A stretch of 64,000 nucleotides of DNA from Cherax quadricarinatus (taxonomy: Eukaryota > Arthropoda > Malacostraca > Decapoda > Parastacidae), in the NCBI RefSeq assembly GCF_038502225.1, contig NC_091391.1, positions 5,696,903-5,760,902 on the forward strand. The letters run 5' to 3'. Made by a program: the position numbers and the translations under genes. Below, one piece after another: positions 43,580-52,920 of the stretch. Positions within the stretch are counted from its first letter, which is position 1. Every line of letters starts with the position of its first letter. The notes below the pieces were generated by a model. That model was given only the letters and a program-made list of their open reading frames with translations, did no database searches and had not been told where the DNA came from.

Positions 43580-43757
43580 ATGTGTTTACCTTGGAGAGGT
43601 TCTCGGGATCAACGCCCCCTCGGCTCGGTCTGTGACCAGGTGTCATGGTAGATCAGGGCCTGATCAACCAGGCTGTTACTGTTCGCCGCACGCAACCCGA
43701 CGTTCGAACCACAGCCCGGCTGGTCAGATACTGACTTGAGGTGCCTGTCCAGCGCCT
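43580..43757 (-). mobile_element. LINE-B copy 3, 3' end
   Basis: The minus strand encodes the last about 50 residues of LINE-B (HLKSVSDQPGCGSNVGLRAA, NSNSLVDQALIYHDTWSQT, PRGR-stop), followed by the short 3' end. The frame continues on the left of this text, that is upward in coordinates, into the 19-bp array that has replaced the LAVFK region. Confidence 0.88.
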
Positions 43758-44673
43758 TCTTGAAGACAGCCAGGGGTCTTGAAGACAGCCAGGGGTCTTG
43801 AAGACAGCAAGGGGTCTTGAAGACAACCAAGGGTCTTAAAGACAACCAGGGGTCTTGAAGACAACCAGGTGTCTTGAAGACAACCAGGGGTCCTGAACAC
43901 AACCAGGGGTCTTGAAGACAACCAGGGGTCTTGAAGACAACCAGGGGTCCTGAACACAACCAGGGGTCTTGAACACAACCAGGGGTCTTGAAGACAGCCA
44001 GGGGTCTTGAAGACAACCAGGTGTCTTGAAGACAACCAGTTGTCTTGAAGACAACCAGGGGTCCTGAACATAACCAGGGGTCTTGAACACAACCAGGGGT
44101 CTTGAAGACAGCCAGAGGTCTTGAAGACAACCAGGTGTCTTGAAGACAACCAGGTGTCTTGAAGACAACCAGAGGTCCTGAACACAACCAGGGGTCTTGA
44201 ACACAACCAGGGGTCTTGAAGACAGCCAGGTGTCTTGAAGACAACCAGGGGTCCTGAACACAACCAGGGGTCTTGAAGACAACCAGGGGTCTTGAAGACA
44301 ACAAGGGGTCCTGAACGCAACCAGGGGTCTTGAACACAACCAGGGGTCTTGAAGACAGCCAGGGGTCTTGAAGACAACCAGGTGTCTTGAAGACAACCAG
44401 GTGTCTTGAAGACAACCAGGGGTCCTGAACACAACCAGGGGTCTTCAACACAACCAGGGGTCTTGAAGACAGCCAGAGGTCTTGAAGACAACCAGGGGTC
44501 CTGAACACAACCAGGGGTCTTGAACACAACCAGGGGTCTTGAAGACAGCCAGAGGTCTTGAAGACAACCAGGTGTCTTGAAGACAACCAAATGTCTTGAA
44601 GACAACCAGAGGTCCTGAACACAACCAGGGGTCTTGAACACAACCAGGGGTCTTGAACACAACCAGGGGTCTT
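43758..44673. repeat. 19-bp minisatellite grown inside LINE-B3 ORF, first block, about 48 units
   Basis: Unit CTTGAAGACAGCCAGGGGT with AACCAGG, CCTGAACAC and GGTGT variants. The unit is the LINE-B coding sequence for PLAVFK on the minus strand (compare 53100-53121). Later blocks at 47987-48110 and 51981-52111 are the same array beyond two LTR element insertions. Confidence 0.97.
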
Positions 44674-45018
44674 TTTGAGGGAAAAGTTCAATAGATAGGA
44701 GTAGCGAGGGAGTATATAGTAACAATAGTTTCATTGCCGGCTACTTGTTAAGGTAGGGTAAGTCTAGCTCCCGCTATACCTTCCCCTCCTTCTCCCCCCT
44801 CCCACCCAAAAAGGTGACGTGTGGGGCTCCGGTCCAAACAGTAATCACTAGACTCACAGCTCCCAGCACTACTGTAAGTACATGCCTGCCTTGTAGTCTA
44901 GTGGATTTATTGGTTGAAAGCTTCACTTTTGACTAAAAATAAACTTAGTCCTTTCAGTCTTGCTCTAAGTTGACTGTTGTAATAGTCACCACATCTTTTA
45001 AGTATTGTACTTATCATG
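44674..45018 (+). repeat. 5' LTR, truncated
   Basis: Starts TTTGAGGG (TGTGAGGG in the 3' LTR) and matches the 3' LTR up to GTACTTATCATG; the remaining about 570 bp of the LTR is absent. Confidence 0.88.
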
Positions 45019-45779
45019 CTGAGGTTCAGTCTTCTTACCAGTTTCTTCTTGATCTTAGATCCAAACTTGAGGAGACCTCTGACATAGTATCGAAAAACCT
45101 AAGCTTGTCAATGGACCAGTACAAAACCTATTTTGATTCCAAAAGTCAGAGGAGAAGTTTTAAAGTAGGTGATGAAGTTCTTGTACTTTTGCCTGTCAAG
45201 TCAAATAAATTATTAGTAGCATGGAAAGGTCCATATAAAGTATTAAAAATTTGTGGGAAAGTTGACTACCTCATAGAAGTCAAGGGGAAACCTAAGCTTT
45301 ATCATATCAACATCCTTAAGAAATATTACCGAAGAAATTCGGTTAACTGCCTTAATAACTTTGACTTAGTTTTTCCACACAAACTTGATAAGACAACTGA
45401 AGAATGTAAAGTGTGCGTAATTGACACCTCTAACTTAGACTATGATGAAGAACTACATGACTTGGTGACTCTTGACCACTCGGACGCAACCACCATTAAT
45501 ATTAATGAATCTTTGGATGACCATAAGAGACATGAACTACTTCAATGTGTGAGTAACTTTTCAGACGTCTTTACTGATATTCCAGGTGTTACCTCCACGG
45601 TAGTCCATAAGATTGACTTAGTGACGGACAATCCTATCAAACGAAAATTATATCCAGTTCCAGTTCACCTTAGGGATGCATTTGACCGAGAGGTAGACAA
45701 ATTATTAAAACTAAAGATCATTGAACCTTCAATATCTTCATATTGTTCACAAGTAGTCATGGTTAAGAAGGGATGCTGA
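45019..45779 (+). pseudogene. Gmr1-like integrase C-terminus and RT start
   Basis: Integrase tail: LDLRSKLEETSDIVSKNLSL, DQYKTYFDSKSQRRSFKVGD, VLVLLPVKSNKLLVAWKGPY, KVDYLIEVKGKPKLYHINIL (C-terminal barrel), then KKYYRRN. A linker with LLQCVSNFSDVFTDIPGVT leads into HKIDLVTDNPIKRKLYPVPV and VDKLLKLKIIEPS (RT fingers). A stop at 45777-45779 replaces the expected DGS-type continuation. The ATG at 44970 lies in the LTR and is not a real start. The linker with FSDVFTDIPG parallels FPELFSDVPK in the 20887-23093 element, supporting the same clade. Confidence 0.85.
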
Positions 45780-46253
45780 GCCTATGTCCTTAATAGATAG
45801 CGATCTACACAAATTTTATGACGCTTCCTTCTTTTCAGAGATTGATATTGCACAGGCATATCATCAAGTAATGTTAGATCCTTCTTCTAAGCGGTACACA
45901 GCTTTTCCTACACACCAAGGACTGATGTAATATAGAACTATGCCCTTCGGTTTGGTAACTGCCTGTGCTACCTACGTGACTGATGAGAAAGGCCTTGGGT
46001 AATATGCCAAATGTTTCAGATTATTTTGATAACATTTAAGTAATGACATCCACATGGGGCGAACATATCCAAACATTAACATCAGTTTTGCGTAGGTTAT
46101 GCTCACATGGCCTCACTGCCAAGCCGAAGAAATGCTTCCTTGGGTATAACAAGATTAGATATCTTGGACTGATACTTTCTAATAACTCTCTGCAGCCTCT
46201 CCCCAGTAAGATCAAAGCTTTATTAGAATTTAAATTCCCCAAAACCAAGAAGC
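45780..46253 (+). pseudogene. Gmr1-like RT palm, multiply broken
   Basis: Reads FSEIDIAQAYHQVMLDPSSK and RYTAFPTHQGLM-stop-YRTMPFGLVTACATYV, then a shifted frame with NMPNVSDYFDNI (the YxDD position reads YFDN) and TSVLRRLCSHGLTAKPKKCF, GYNKIRYLGLILSNNSLQPL. At least two stops and one frameshift. The catalytic pair is altered, so no activity is expected. Confidence 0.8.
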
Positions 46254-46335
46254 TCATGTGTAGCTTGCGCTGTATAGCCCTTGTGGCTTAGCGCTTCTTT
46301 TTGATTATAATAATAATAATAATCATGTGTAGCTT
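46254..46335 (+). mobile_element. 56-bp tRNA-fragment retroposon with 13-bp target duplication
   Basis: TCATGTGTAGCTT occurs at 46254-46266 and 46323-46335. Between them 56 bp reads GCGCTGTATAGCCCTTGTGG, CTTAGCGCTTCTTTTTGATT and an (ATA)n tail. TGGCTTAGCGC resembles a tRNA box A. The RT/RNase H protein resumes exactly after the second copy, so the insertion is clean. Confidence 0.85.
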
Positions 46336-46897
46336 TCTTGGTTCTGTAAATTTTTATGCACGGTTTATCCTGAACCTTACTGATCTTACAGGCATCTTAT
46401 CCGACTTCCTTAAAAAGTCTGTGAAGGAACCTCTTGAACTTTCTGACGTAGCTCGGGAAAAGTTTAATGAGATTAAAAGTATCTTTTCGAAAGACCCTAT
46501 ACTTAAGATTCCAGATATTAATAAAACATTTTGTTTAAGAACTGATGCCTCCAATACTGGCTTAGGTGCGGTGCTACTACAATACCATGATGGTACTCCC
46601 TTCCCTGTATGCTTCCTAAGCCGGAAACTCCTTCCTGCAGAAACAAAATACTCCACAATAGAAAAGGAATGTTTAGCCCTTGTGTGGGGTATCTCCAAAC
46701 TTAAATTTTATTTGCTGGGAAAAGAATTCATCTTAGAAACGGATCACAAACCTTTGATATACCTAGAAACTTTTAAGGGAACCAACAGTCGCCTCTTGAG
46801 GTGGACATTGGCACTCCAGGCTTTTAATTTCCATATTGTGTATATCAATGGTTCATCCAATTATTTCTCTGACTGGTTAAGTCGTGACAGTCAGTAG
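46336..46897 (+). pseudogene. Gmr1-like RT thumb and RNase H
   Basis: From MCSFLGSVNFYARFILNLTD through SIFSKDPILKIPDINKTFCL to the RNase H domain: LRTDASNTGLGAVLLQYHDG (Asp), FLSRKLLPAETKYSTIEKE (Glu), EFILETDHKPLIYLETF (Asp) and NGSSNYFSDWLSRDSQ-stop (terminal Asp). RNase H motifs are complete and the frame is open, but it is cut off from RT. Confidence 0.87.
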
Positions 46898-46980
46898 AAG
46901 ATTTGTTGCCTTACGCGACTTCCATGTGTTAGAACTTTTTCCTCGCCTATTCTTCTTATACTCCTTGACTATAAGTCTTG

Positions 46981-46992
46981 GTATGGGGGAGT
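46981..46992 (+). promoter_or_regulatory. Polypurine tract of Gmr1-like element
   Basis: GGTATGGGGGAG directly before the 3' LTR start, the expected plus-strand primer site. Confidence 0.7.
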
Positions 46993-47986
46993 GTGAGGGA
47001 AAAGTTCAATAGATAGGAGTAGCGAGGGAGTATATAGTAACAATAGTTTCATTGCCGGCTACTTGTTAAGGTAAGGCAAGTCTAGCTCCCGCTATTCCTG
47101 CCTTTTCCCCCACCCCAAAAGTGATAGTTTGATTGCCGGCTGCTTGTTAAGGTAGGGTCAGTCTAGCTCCCGCTATCCCTTCTCCTCCTTCTCCCCCCCC
47201 TCCCCCAAAAGGTGACGTGTGGGGCTCCGGTCCAAACAGTAATCACTAGACTCACAGCTCCCAGCACTACTGTAAGTACATGCATGCCTTGTATTCTAGT
47301 GGATTTATTGGTTGAAAGCTTCACTTTTGACCAATAAACTTAGTCCTTTCAGTCTTGCTCTAAGTTGACTGTTTTAATAGTCACCACATCTTTTAAGTAT
47401 TGTACTTATCATGGAGAGTGATTTCTTAAGCAGTGGGTAACCTGTCTATCTTTCCAGCTTAGATGACAGAAAGGGTCACCTGCCAGTCAACGAGTAGAAC
47501 TAATGGAGATGGACTAACGTCCTGAGACTTCCCCTTTTTGGATTTAATTACCTGGGCACCTGTATGAAATTGCAGGACGTAATCCCTCATCATTGCAGCG
47601 GTAAAGAACCTGCTTTCCTGTCATCGGGATAGAATACTCATGGCTATACTGTGAAGAATGAACCGGTGGGTTGTAACCAACACCTGCGACTCCCTCCCCA
47701 TCATCAGCAACTGCTACGATTTCAACAACACTCAGTGTCACCAACACCAGACACCCCTATATATATTAGCGTTGAGTTCAAATGTTATTTTATTCATTTC
47801 ATTTTCATTTTTCTTTCAAATAGGATATACCTTTCATGTTTTATTGTTTTAAGTTTGTTTTAATAAATAATAAAGTGTTTATCTTTGTGAATTATTATTT
47901 CTTTTTCTATTCATTAATTTTCCTGAGGAGGAGCCAGCCTTGGTAATACTGTCTGAAGTTGTTACAGGGCTGAGTAAGCCTTCACA
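46993..47986 (+). repeat. 3' LTR, 994 bp
   Basis: TGTGAGGG to CCTTCACA, imperfect inverted ends. Contains a roughly 75-bp internal tandem duplication (GATTGCCGGCTGCTTGTTAA recurs at about 47070 and 47131) absent from the 5' LTR remnant, and AATAAA at 47862-47867. Confidence 0.85.
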
Positions 47987-48110
47987 GTCTTGAACACAGC
48001 CAGGGGTCTTGAAGACAACCAGGTGTCTTGAAGACAACCAGGTGTCTTGAAGACAACCAGGGGTCCTGAACACAACCAGGGGTTTTGAAGACAGCCAGGG
48101 GTCTTGAAGA
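47987..48110. repeat. 19-bp LINE-B-derived array, second block
   Basis: About 6.5 units, between the two LTR elements. It ends with GAAGA, the target duplication of the BEL/Pao element. Confidence 0.93.
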
Positions 48111-49306
48111 TATGGAAAATTTTCTAGGGTGATTACTTTTATGTACCTCAACATTACATGCTTACAAGTAAACTCATTGGGAGACAACCAAATGGTTTAC
48201 CGTAGTCACCCCGTGTAGACATGTGAGAAAACTTAACCACCCCTGGTCACGGCAAGTGGTTCCTTCGACCTCACAATCTTATCCATATCTATCCGAGACC
48301 AGTATGGATTGGATAGCACCCACAAGTACGGTGCTACTAATTAATTGTGGACTGAATAGATTATATTAGTTTAACTGAATGAAGGGGGGTGGGGTAGGTT
48401 ACACATGGATATATCCATCAAGGAAAACACTTGTACATAATCTCACCACTTACCAGATATTCTCTGGAGGTCACTTGATGTAGCTGGATCACTCATAACC
48501 TATCCAATTACAACATACCTAACTGGCCAGTATCAGTCTGCTATAACTAGAAGGGTTACTTAACTGTGGGTGATTGATATTCCTTATTCCCTCCATTCAC
48601 CATCTCATTTCGATGTCCTGCTACACCGACACGGTTCTTATTCCAGCAGGACGAGGTATCCGTCGGTTTGTCCCGGTTTAGAAGTCGTGCTTCCATAAAG
48701 CTTCACTATCCTCGGTACGAGAATCACGCATTCACTCGGAGCAGGGCGATCTATTTCACATCCCGCATTCTCTTAACTCAATGTTATTATCACTGATTAC
48801 ATTACCATTCACAAGACGATTTAACGTCTCATAATTATTATACACATTAGAGGTCACTCCATTAAGATCTGAGGCCGATGAGTGAGGATTAACACACGGG
48901 TATTTCCCCTGGACACACACCATGGCTGCTCACTAGTCACACCCGGTCGAACCATTATTCACTAATTTTACCACCTTTTTACGGTGGTCCCGTAAATCAT
49001 GTTCCCTCACTCTTCACCAGGAACAGTTACGACACTTCCTATTATGAAATGAGGCCTATATTAATCCTTAGGCCGCCGTGAACGCCAATTCCCTGGTTCC
49101 ATGCTTTCCCAGCCTCCTCACTACATTCAAAACACTGCCGCCACCTCGTGCCCCAGCTCGACCTATACCCCCCCCCCCCCGCACATCTGTGCAGGCGCAG
49201 CGGGAACCCAGTTGGTTCCATTCAAAATACAAATACATTTCGACCCAAATCAACACATTAAACACTTATTAGGCACTATAGCTTCGGAAATTAAATAATT
49301 TCCACA
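48111..49306 (-). repeat. BEL/Pao 3' LTR (element orientation), 1196 bp
   Basis: Plus strand starts TATGGAAAATTTTCTAGGGT and ends AATTTCCACA; in element orientation it begins TGTGGAAAT. The pair differs mainly by a C-run (49171-49180) and point changes. Confidence 0.9.
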
Positions 49307-49338
49307 CTGCGGCCAGGTGGCAGTCGTTGTTAGACGAC

Positions 49339-50568
49339 TTAAATTGCGTCTTCCTGCAGGAGACGATTCCAGCCCTCTCTAGATTGTGCTGCTGTTTTCC
49401 TAGTGGGTCTTACTACAATTTCTTCTTGCATTACTAGGTCAGTGTCTTCAATATCGCTCGTGTCACTTTCCCTTAGATTTCCATCTGCACTGGATTGAAC
49501 ACCATTTAATTCTAAGGGAATTAATTTATTAATGGTACGCAAACTTTCCTGACCACGACACAACACTTTGACGTTTCTGACAACACCTTGTGCATCTGGG
49601 TCTGTAGACGTGGTATTCCTAGAGGTAATGGGTTGGCTACTCTGCAGTTGGACAATTAGCTCCTGCAGGCCCACTCTTATTTCTTCCAACCCGAAGTAAC
49701 CCTTGTGATATCTCTTAGATAGCCACTCTACTGTCTTGTGGTTCAATTTATTCTGAATCAAGGCACTCAACAACCACTCTGCTCCCTCCAGATCATATTT
49801 ATTACTCAAGGTCTTAAGAGTGCTTTCTAGTTTGATCCTAAATTGCTGTAAGCTGTTGCGGTTGTGATCTGGAGTCTTCAAACTAGCCAAATTAGCTACT
49901 AGATCCAGCCTACTTTGCTCCAAGTTACCGTAAGTGACCTCCAACAAGTCAACTGCCTCACTATAGGAGTCATCTACATTTGGGAATGCTTGTATGAGAA
50001 CATGCGCATCTCCCCTTACTTGTCCCTTTAAATAGCATAATTTGGTAACACTTGCAAGATCACTCCTATCATGTACGACTACTTTAAAGATAGACCAAAA
50101 CTCCTCCCAGTTTACTCCCGGATTAAACACAGGCATGCATAATTCTGGGAGTTTTGGTAGACACCTCTGATTTTCCTTACTAGGATGACCAACAACATTG
50201 TCTACACCCTTTACCTTCTCTAAAGCCTTAGTTTTGCAGGACACAATGTTGTCCTCCACTTCATAATATTGATCCAGCAGCCACTCCCTTTCAGCATCAT
50301 CTGCACAATTCACCAGAAGATCGTTCTCACAGTCCTTATACCACAATTTATATGACTCATATCTACTTTCTAAGGCATCTAGGTGTAGCTTTAATTCATC
50401 AGGGTTTACCGTTTCTTGTCTCATTAAGTCTATACACTTGTTGTATGATTTAGTAACATGACCCTTCCGAGCTTGTAGTGACGCTTTCTTTGCTTTGGCA
50501 TCCATGGACTTGCCAGCCGCACTAACTTCCTCAGACCCAGCCATGGTTAGGGAATTAATAATCACCAA
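49339..50568 (-). CDS. BEL/Pao gag fused in frame to the end of pol, 409 codons
   Basis: Likely start is the second Met (MAGSEEVSAAGK, codon at 50544-50542), about 400 residues. The N-terminal part is a charged helical region (YNKCIDLMRQETVNPDELKL), then the DUF1759-type gag core: LPKLPELCMPVFNPGVNWEE, FWSIFKVVVHDRSDLASVTK, YLKGQVRGDAHVLIQAFPNV. From about residue 330 the sequence changes to GVVRNVKVLCRGQESLRTIN, KLIPLELN and VVRPTRKTAAQSREGWNRLL, which is the style of the very C-terminus of BEL/Pao pol (DUF5641 and the tail). The join is in frame and no stop interrupts it. Everything enzymatic has been lost. Confidence 0.85.
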   Translation of the reverse strand: MVIINSLTMAGSEEVSAAGKSMDAKAKKASLQARKGHVTKSYNKCIDLMRQETVNPDELKLHLDALESRYESYKLWYKDCENDLLVNCADDAEREWLLDQYYEVEDNIVSCKTKALEKVKGVDNVVGHPSKENQRCLPKLPELCMPVFNPGVNWEEFWSIFKVVVHDRSDLASVTKLCYLKGQVRGDAHVLIQAFPNVDDSYSEAVDLLEVTYGNLEQSRLDLVANLASLKTPDHNRNSLQQFRIKLESTLKTLSNKYDLEGAEWLLSALIQNKLNHKTVEWLSKRYHKGYFGLEEIRVGLQELIVQLQSSQPITSRNTTSTDPDAQGVVRNVKVLCRGQESLRTINKLIPLELNGVQSSADGNLRESDTSDIEDTDLVMQEEIVVRPTRKTAAQSREGWNRLLQEDAI

Positions 50569-50765
50569 TTATACGACTTAAGTAGACACTTTGTGTGAGT
50601 AATTCTTGCACTTGTATAAATCCTAGCCACCCAGTGCTAGTAATTGATTGGGCTAATTATCATCCACCACACGACCGATTAAATTTGTGTACCCTATACC
50701 CACTTTCTTCAATCAGTCACTTAATTATTAAGTAATTAATTCAATTAATTTTTCACTGACTGCAT

Positions 50766-50783
50766 CCGGTTCAGGAAGGACCA
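50766..50783 (-). promoter_or_regulatory. Primer-binding-site-like motif of BEL/Pao element
   Basis: In element orientation TGGTCCTTCCTGAACCGG begins 9 nt after the 5' LTR and starts with TGG, complementary to a tRNA 3' CCA; the complement contains GGTTC, as in a T-loop. Which tRNA is not determined. Confidence 0.5.
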
Positions 50784-50792
50784 GCGCTTAGA

Positions 50793-51980
50793 TATGGAAA
50801 ATTTTCTAGGGTGATTACCTTCATGTACCTCAACATTACATTCTTACAAGTAAACTCATTGGGAGACAACCATATGGTTTACCGTAGTCACCCCGTGTAG
50901 ACATGTGAGAAAACTTAACCACCCCTGGTCACAGCAAGTGGTTCCTTCGACCTCACAATCTTATCCATATCTATCCAAGACCAGTATGGATTGGATAGCA
51001 CCCACAAGTACGGTGCTACTAATTAATTGTGGACTGAATAGATTATATTAGTTTAACTGAATGAAGGGGGGTGGGGTAGGTTACACATGGATATATCCAT
51101 CAAGGAAAACACTTGTACATAATCTCACCACTTACCAGATATTCTCTGGAGGTCACTTGATGTAGCTGGATCACCCATAACCTATCCAATTACAACATTC
51201 CTAACTGGCCAGTATCAGTCTGCTATAACTAGAAGGGTTACTTAACTGTGGGTGATTGATACTCCTTATTCCCTCCATTCACCATCTCATTTCGATGTCC
51301 TGCTACACCGACACGGTTCTTATTCCAGCAGGACGAGGTATCCGTCGGTTTGTCCCGGTTTAGAAGTCGTGATTCCATAAAGCTTCACTATCCTCGGTAC
51401 GAGAATCACGCATTCACTCGGAGCAGGGCGATCTATTTCACATCCCGCATTCTCTTAACTCAATGTTATTATCACTGATTACATTACCATTCACAAGACG
51501 ATTTAACGTCTCATAATTATTATACACATTAGAGGTCACTCCATTAAGATCTGAGGCCGATGAGTGAGGACTAACTCACGGGCATTTCCCCTGGACACAC
51601 ACCATGGCCGCGCACCAGTCACACCCGGTCAAACCATTATTCACTAATTTTACCACCTTTTTACGGTGGTCCCGTAAATCACGTTCCCTCACTCTTCACC
51701 AGGAACAGTTACGACACTTCCTATTATGAAGTGAGGCCCATATTAATCCTTAGGCCGCCGTGAACGCCAATTTCCTGGTTCCATGCTTTCCCAGCCTCCT
51801 CACTACATTCAAAACACTGCCGCCTCCTCGTGCCCCAGCTCGACCTATAGCCCCGCACATCCGGGCAGGCGCAGCGGGAACCCAGTTGGTTCCATTCAAA
51901 ATATAAATACATTTTGACCCAAATCAACACATTAAACACTTATTAGGCACTATAGCTTCGGAAATTAAATAATTTCCACA
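50793..51980 (-). repeat. BEL/Pao 5' LTR (element orientation), 1188 bp
   Basis: Near-identical to 48111-49306. It carries the promoter of the element in minus orientation; no clear TATA box was identified by eye. Confidence 0.9.
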
Positions 51981-52111
51981 GAAGACAACCAGTGGTCTTG
52001 AAGACAGCCAGGGGTCTTGAACACAGCCAGGGGTCTTGAACTCAACCAGGGTTACTGAAAACAACCAGGGTTCTTGAAGACAACCAGGGGTCTTGAAGAC
52101 AGCCAGGGGTC
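51981..52111. repeat. 19-bp LINE-B-derived array, third block
   Basis: About 7 units, more diverged (CTCAACCAGGG, GTTACTGAA), ending where a mariner-type terminal repeat begins. Confidence 0.9.
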
Positions 52112-52113
52112 TA

Positions 52114-52585
52114 CAGTAGTCCCCCTAAATTCGTGGGGGCTACGTTCCAAGATAATATCTAGCCACGGAAGTGGCTAGTTTATCGTGCGCCCCATATCCA
52201 TTTTGTAGACGGTAGCTCAAGACCATAAGGATACACAATAGGCCTAGGAACTAGGCCCCAAAAAGGCTAACAGGTGTACATTTGGATCTATATCTACAGT
52301 TCAATGATCTATTACAAGCAAACTTAGGAAATTTGCTTAGTAGATCTGGTATCCCGAATTTCTGAGCATCTATACCTGGCTTCTCCAATGAGCATGTTTT
52401 TAGAGTCATTATATGTGCCAGGAGCATTTAATGATGACACAGAATCAGTAATGATAGAGTCAACCTCAGTGTCATAAGTTAGGTTTAGCGCCATTAGGAT
52501 TGTAAACAATCTAGTTTGCCCTGTAGACGCCCAGTTGTTAATTCTTAGGGCTCACTCAACAAATTTATTATCGTTCTTAACGAGG
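52114..52585 (-). mobile_element. pogo/Tigger-like DNA transposon, left end
   Basis: TA at 52112-52113 then CAGTAGTCCCCCTAAATTCG and GGGGGCTACGTTCCAAGATA, the typical terminus of pogo/Tigger elements (CAGT...CCC, then a G-run and TACGTTCCAA). CCCCC and GGGGG can pair inside it. No second terminus is found nearby. The transposase N-terminus on the minus strand at 62840-62982 would belong to the right part of the same element. Confidence 0.65.
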
Positions 52586-52920
52586 AAGGTGGCAACAAGA
52601 GATGATGTAGCCCTGCCTGTAGACTACTGCTGGAGGTAGCAACAAGAACAGATGTAGGCCTGCCAGTAGACTACTGCTGGAGGTGGCAACAAGAACAGAT
52701 GCAGCCCTGCCAGTAGCCTACTGCTGGAGGTAGCAACAAGAACAGATGTAGCCCTGCCTGTAGACTACTGCTGGAGGTAGCAACAAGAACAGATGTAGCC
52801 CTGCCAGTAGCCTACTGCTGGAGGTAGAAACAAGAACATATGTAGCCCTGCCAGTAGACTACTGCTGGAGGTAGCAACAAGAACAGATGTAGCCCTGCCT
52901 GTAGACCACTGCTGGAGGTA
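52586..52920. repeat. 47-bp minisatellite, block A, about 7 units
   Basis: Unit begins GTAGCAACAAGAACAGATGT and ends GACTACTGCTGGAG; the 47-bp spacing was verified (55147, 55194). Interrupted at GAGGTA by LINE-B1. Confidence 0.95.

Larger units (their letters stand above)
44674..47986 (+). mobile_element. Gmr1-like LTR retrotransposon with internal deletion
   Basis: Flanked by GTCTT at 44669-44673 and 47987-47991, a 5-bp target duplication within the 19-bp array. The 3' LTR (46993-47986) starts TGTGAGGG and ends CCTTCACA; the 5' LTR keeps only its first 345 bp. Deletion has removed the rest of the 5' LTR, gag, protease and the first part of integrase, so the 5' LTR remnant joins directly to the integrase C-terminus, followed by RT and RNase H. 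Integrase thus precedes RT. Several stops and an inserted tRNA-fragment retroposon make it a relic. Confidence 0.88.
48111..51980 (-). mobile_element. BEL/Pao LTR retrotransposon, deletion derivative, 3.9 kb
   Basis: Minus-strand element with LTRs of about 1190 bp, flanked by GAAGA at 48106-48110 and 51981-51985 (5-bp target duplication in the 19-bp array). It contains a primer-binding-site-like motif and a single frame in which gag is joined to the end of pol; protease, RT, RNase H and integrase are gone. The two LTRs look very similar, so insertion is recent compared with its host array. Such an element could move only with enzymes from a full-length relative. Confidence 0.9.

Noticed and set aside
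42002..43739. Open frames of about 500 codons in three registers on both strands
   Set aside because: Product of a 16-bp stop-free repeat inside a dead LINE; the reading is a 16-residue cycle in every frame.
18119..44673. Common origin of the two 19-bp arrays
   Set aside because: ACCCAGATGTTGCACAGAT and CTTGAAGACAGCCAGGGGT share only their length.
43609..44734. Minus-strand frames of 336-360 codons with LSSRPLVVFKTPGC cycles
   Set aside because: 19-bp array; only the last 50 residues are true LINE-B protein.
45780..46253. Stops in the Gmr1-like RT as recoding sites
   Set aside because: The stops are scattered, mixed with frameshifts, and the catalytic motif is altered, so decay explains them better.
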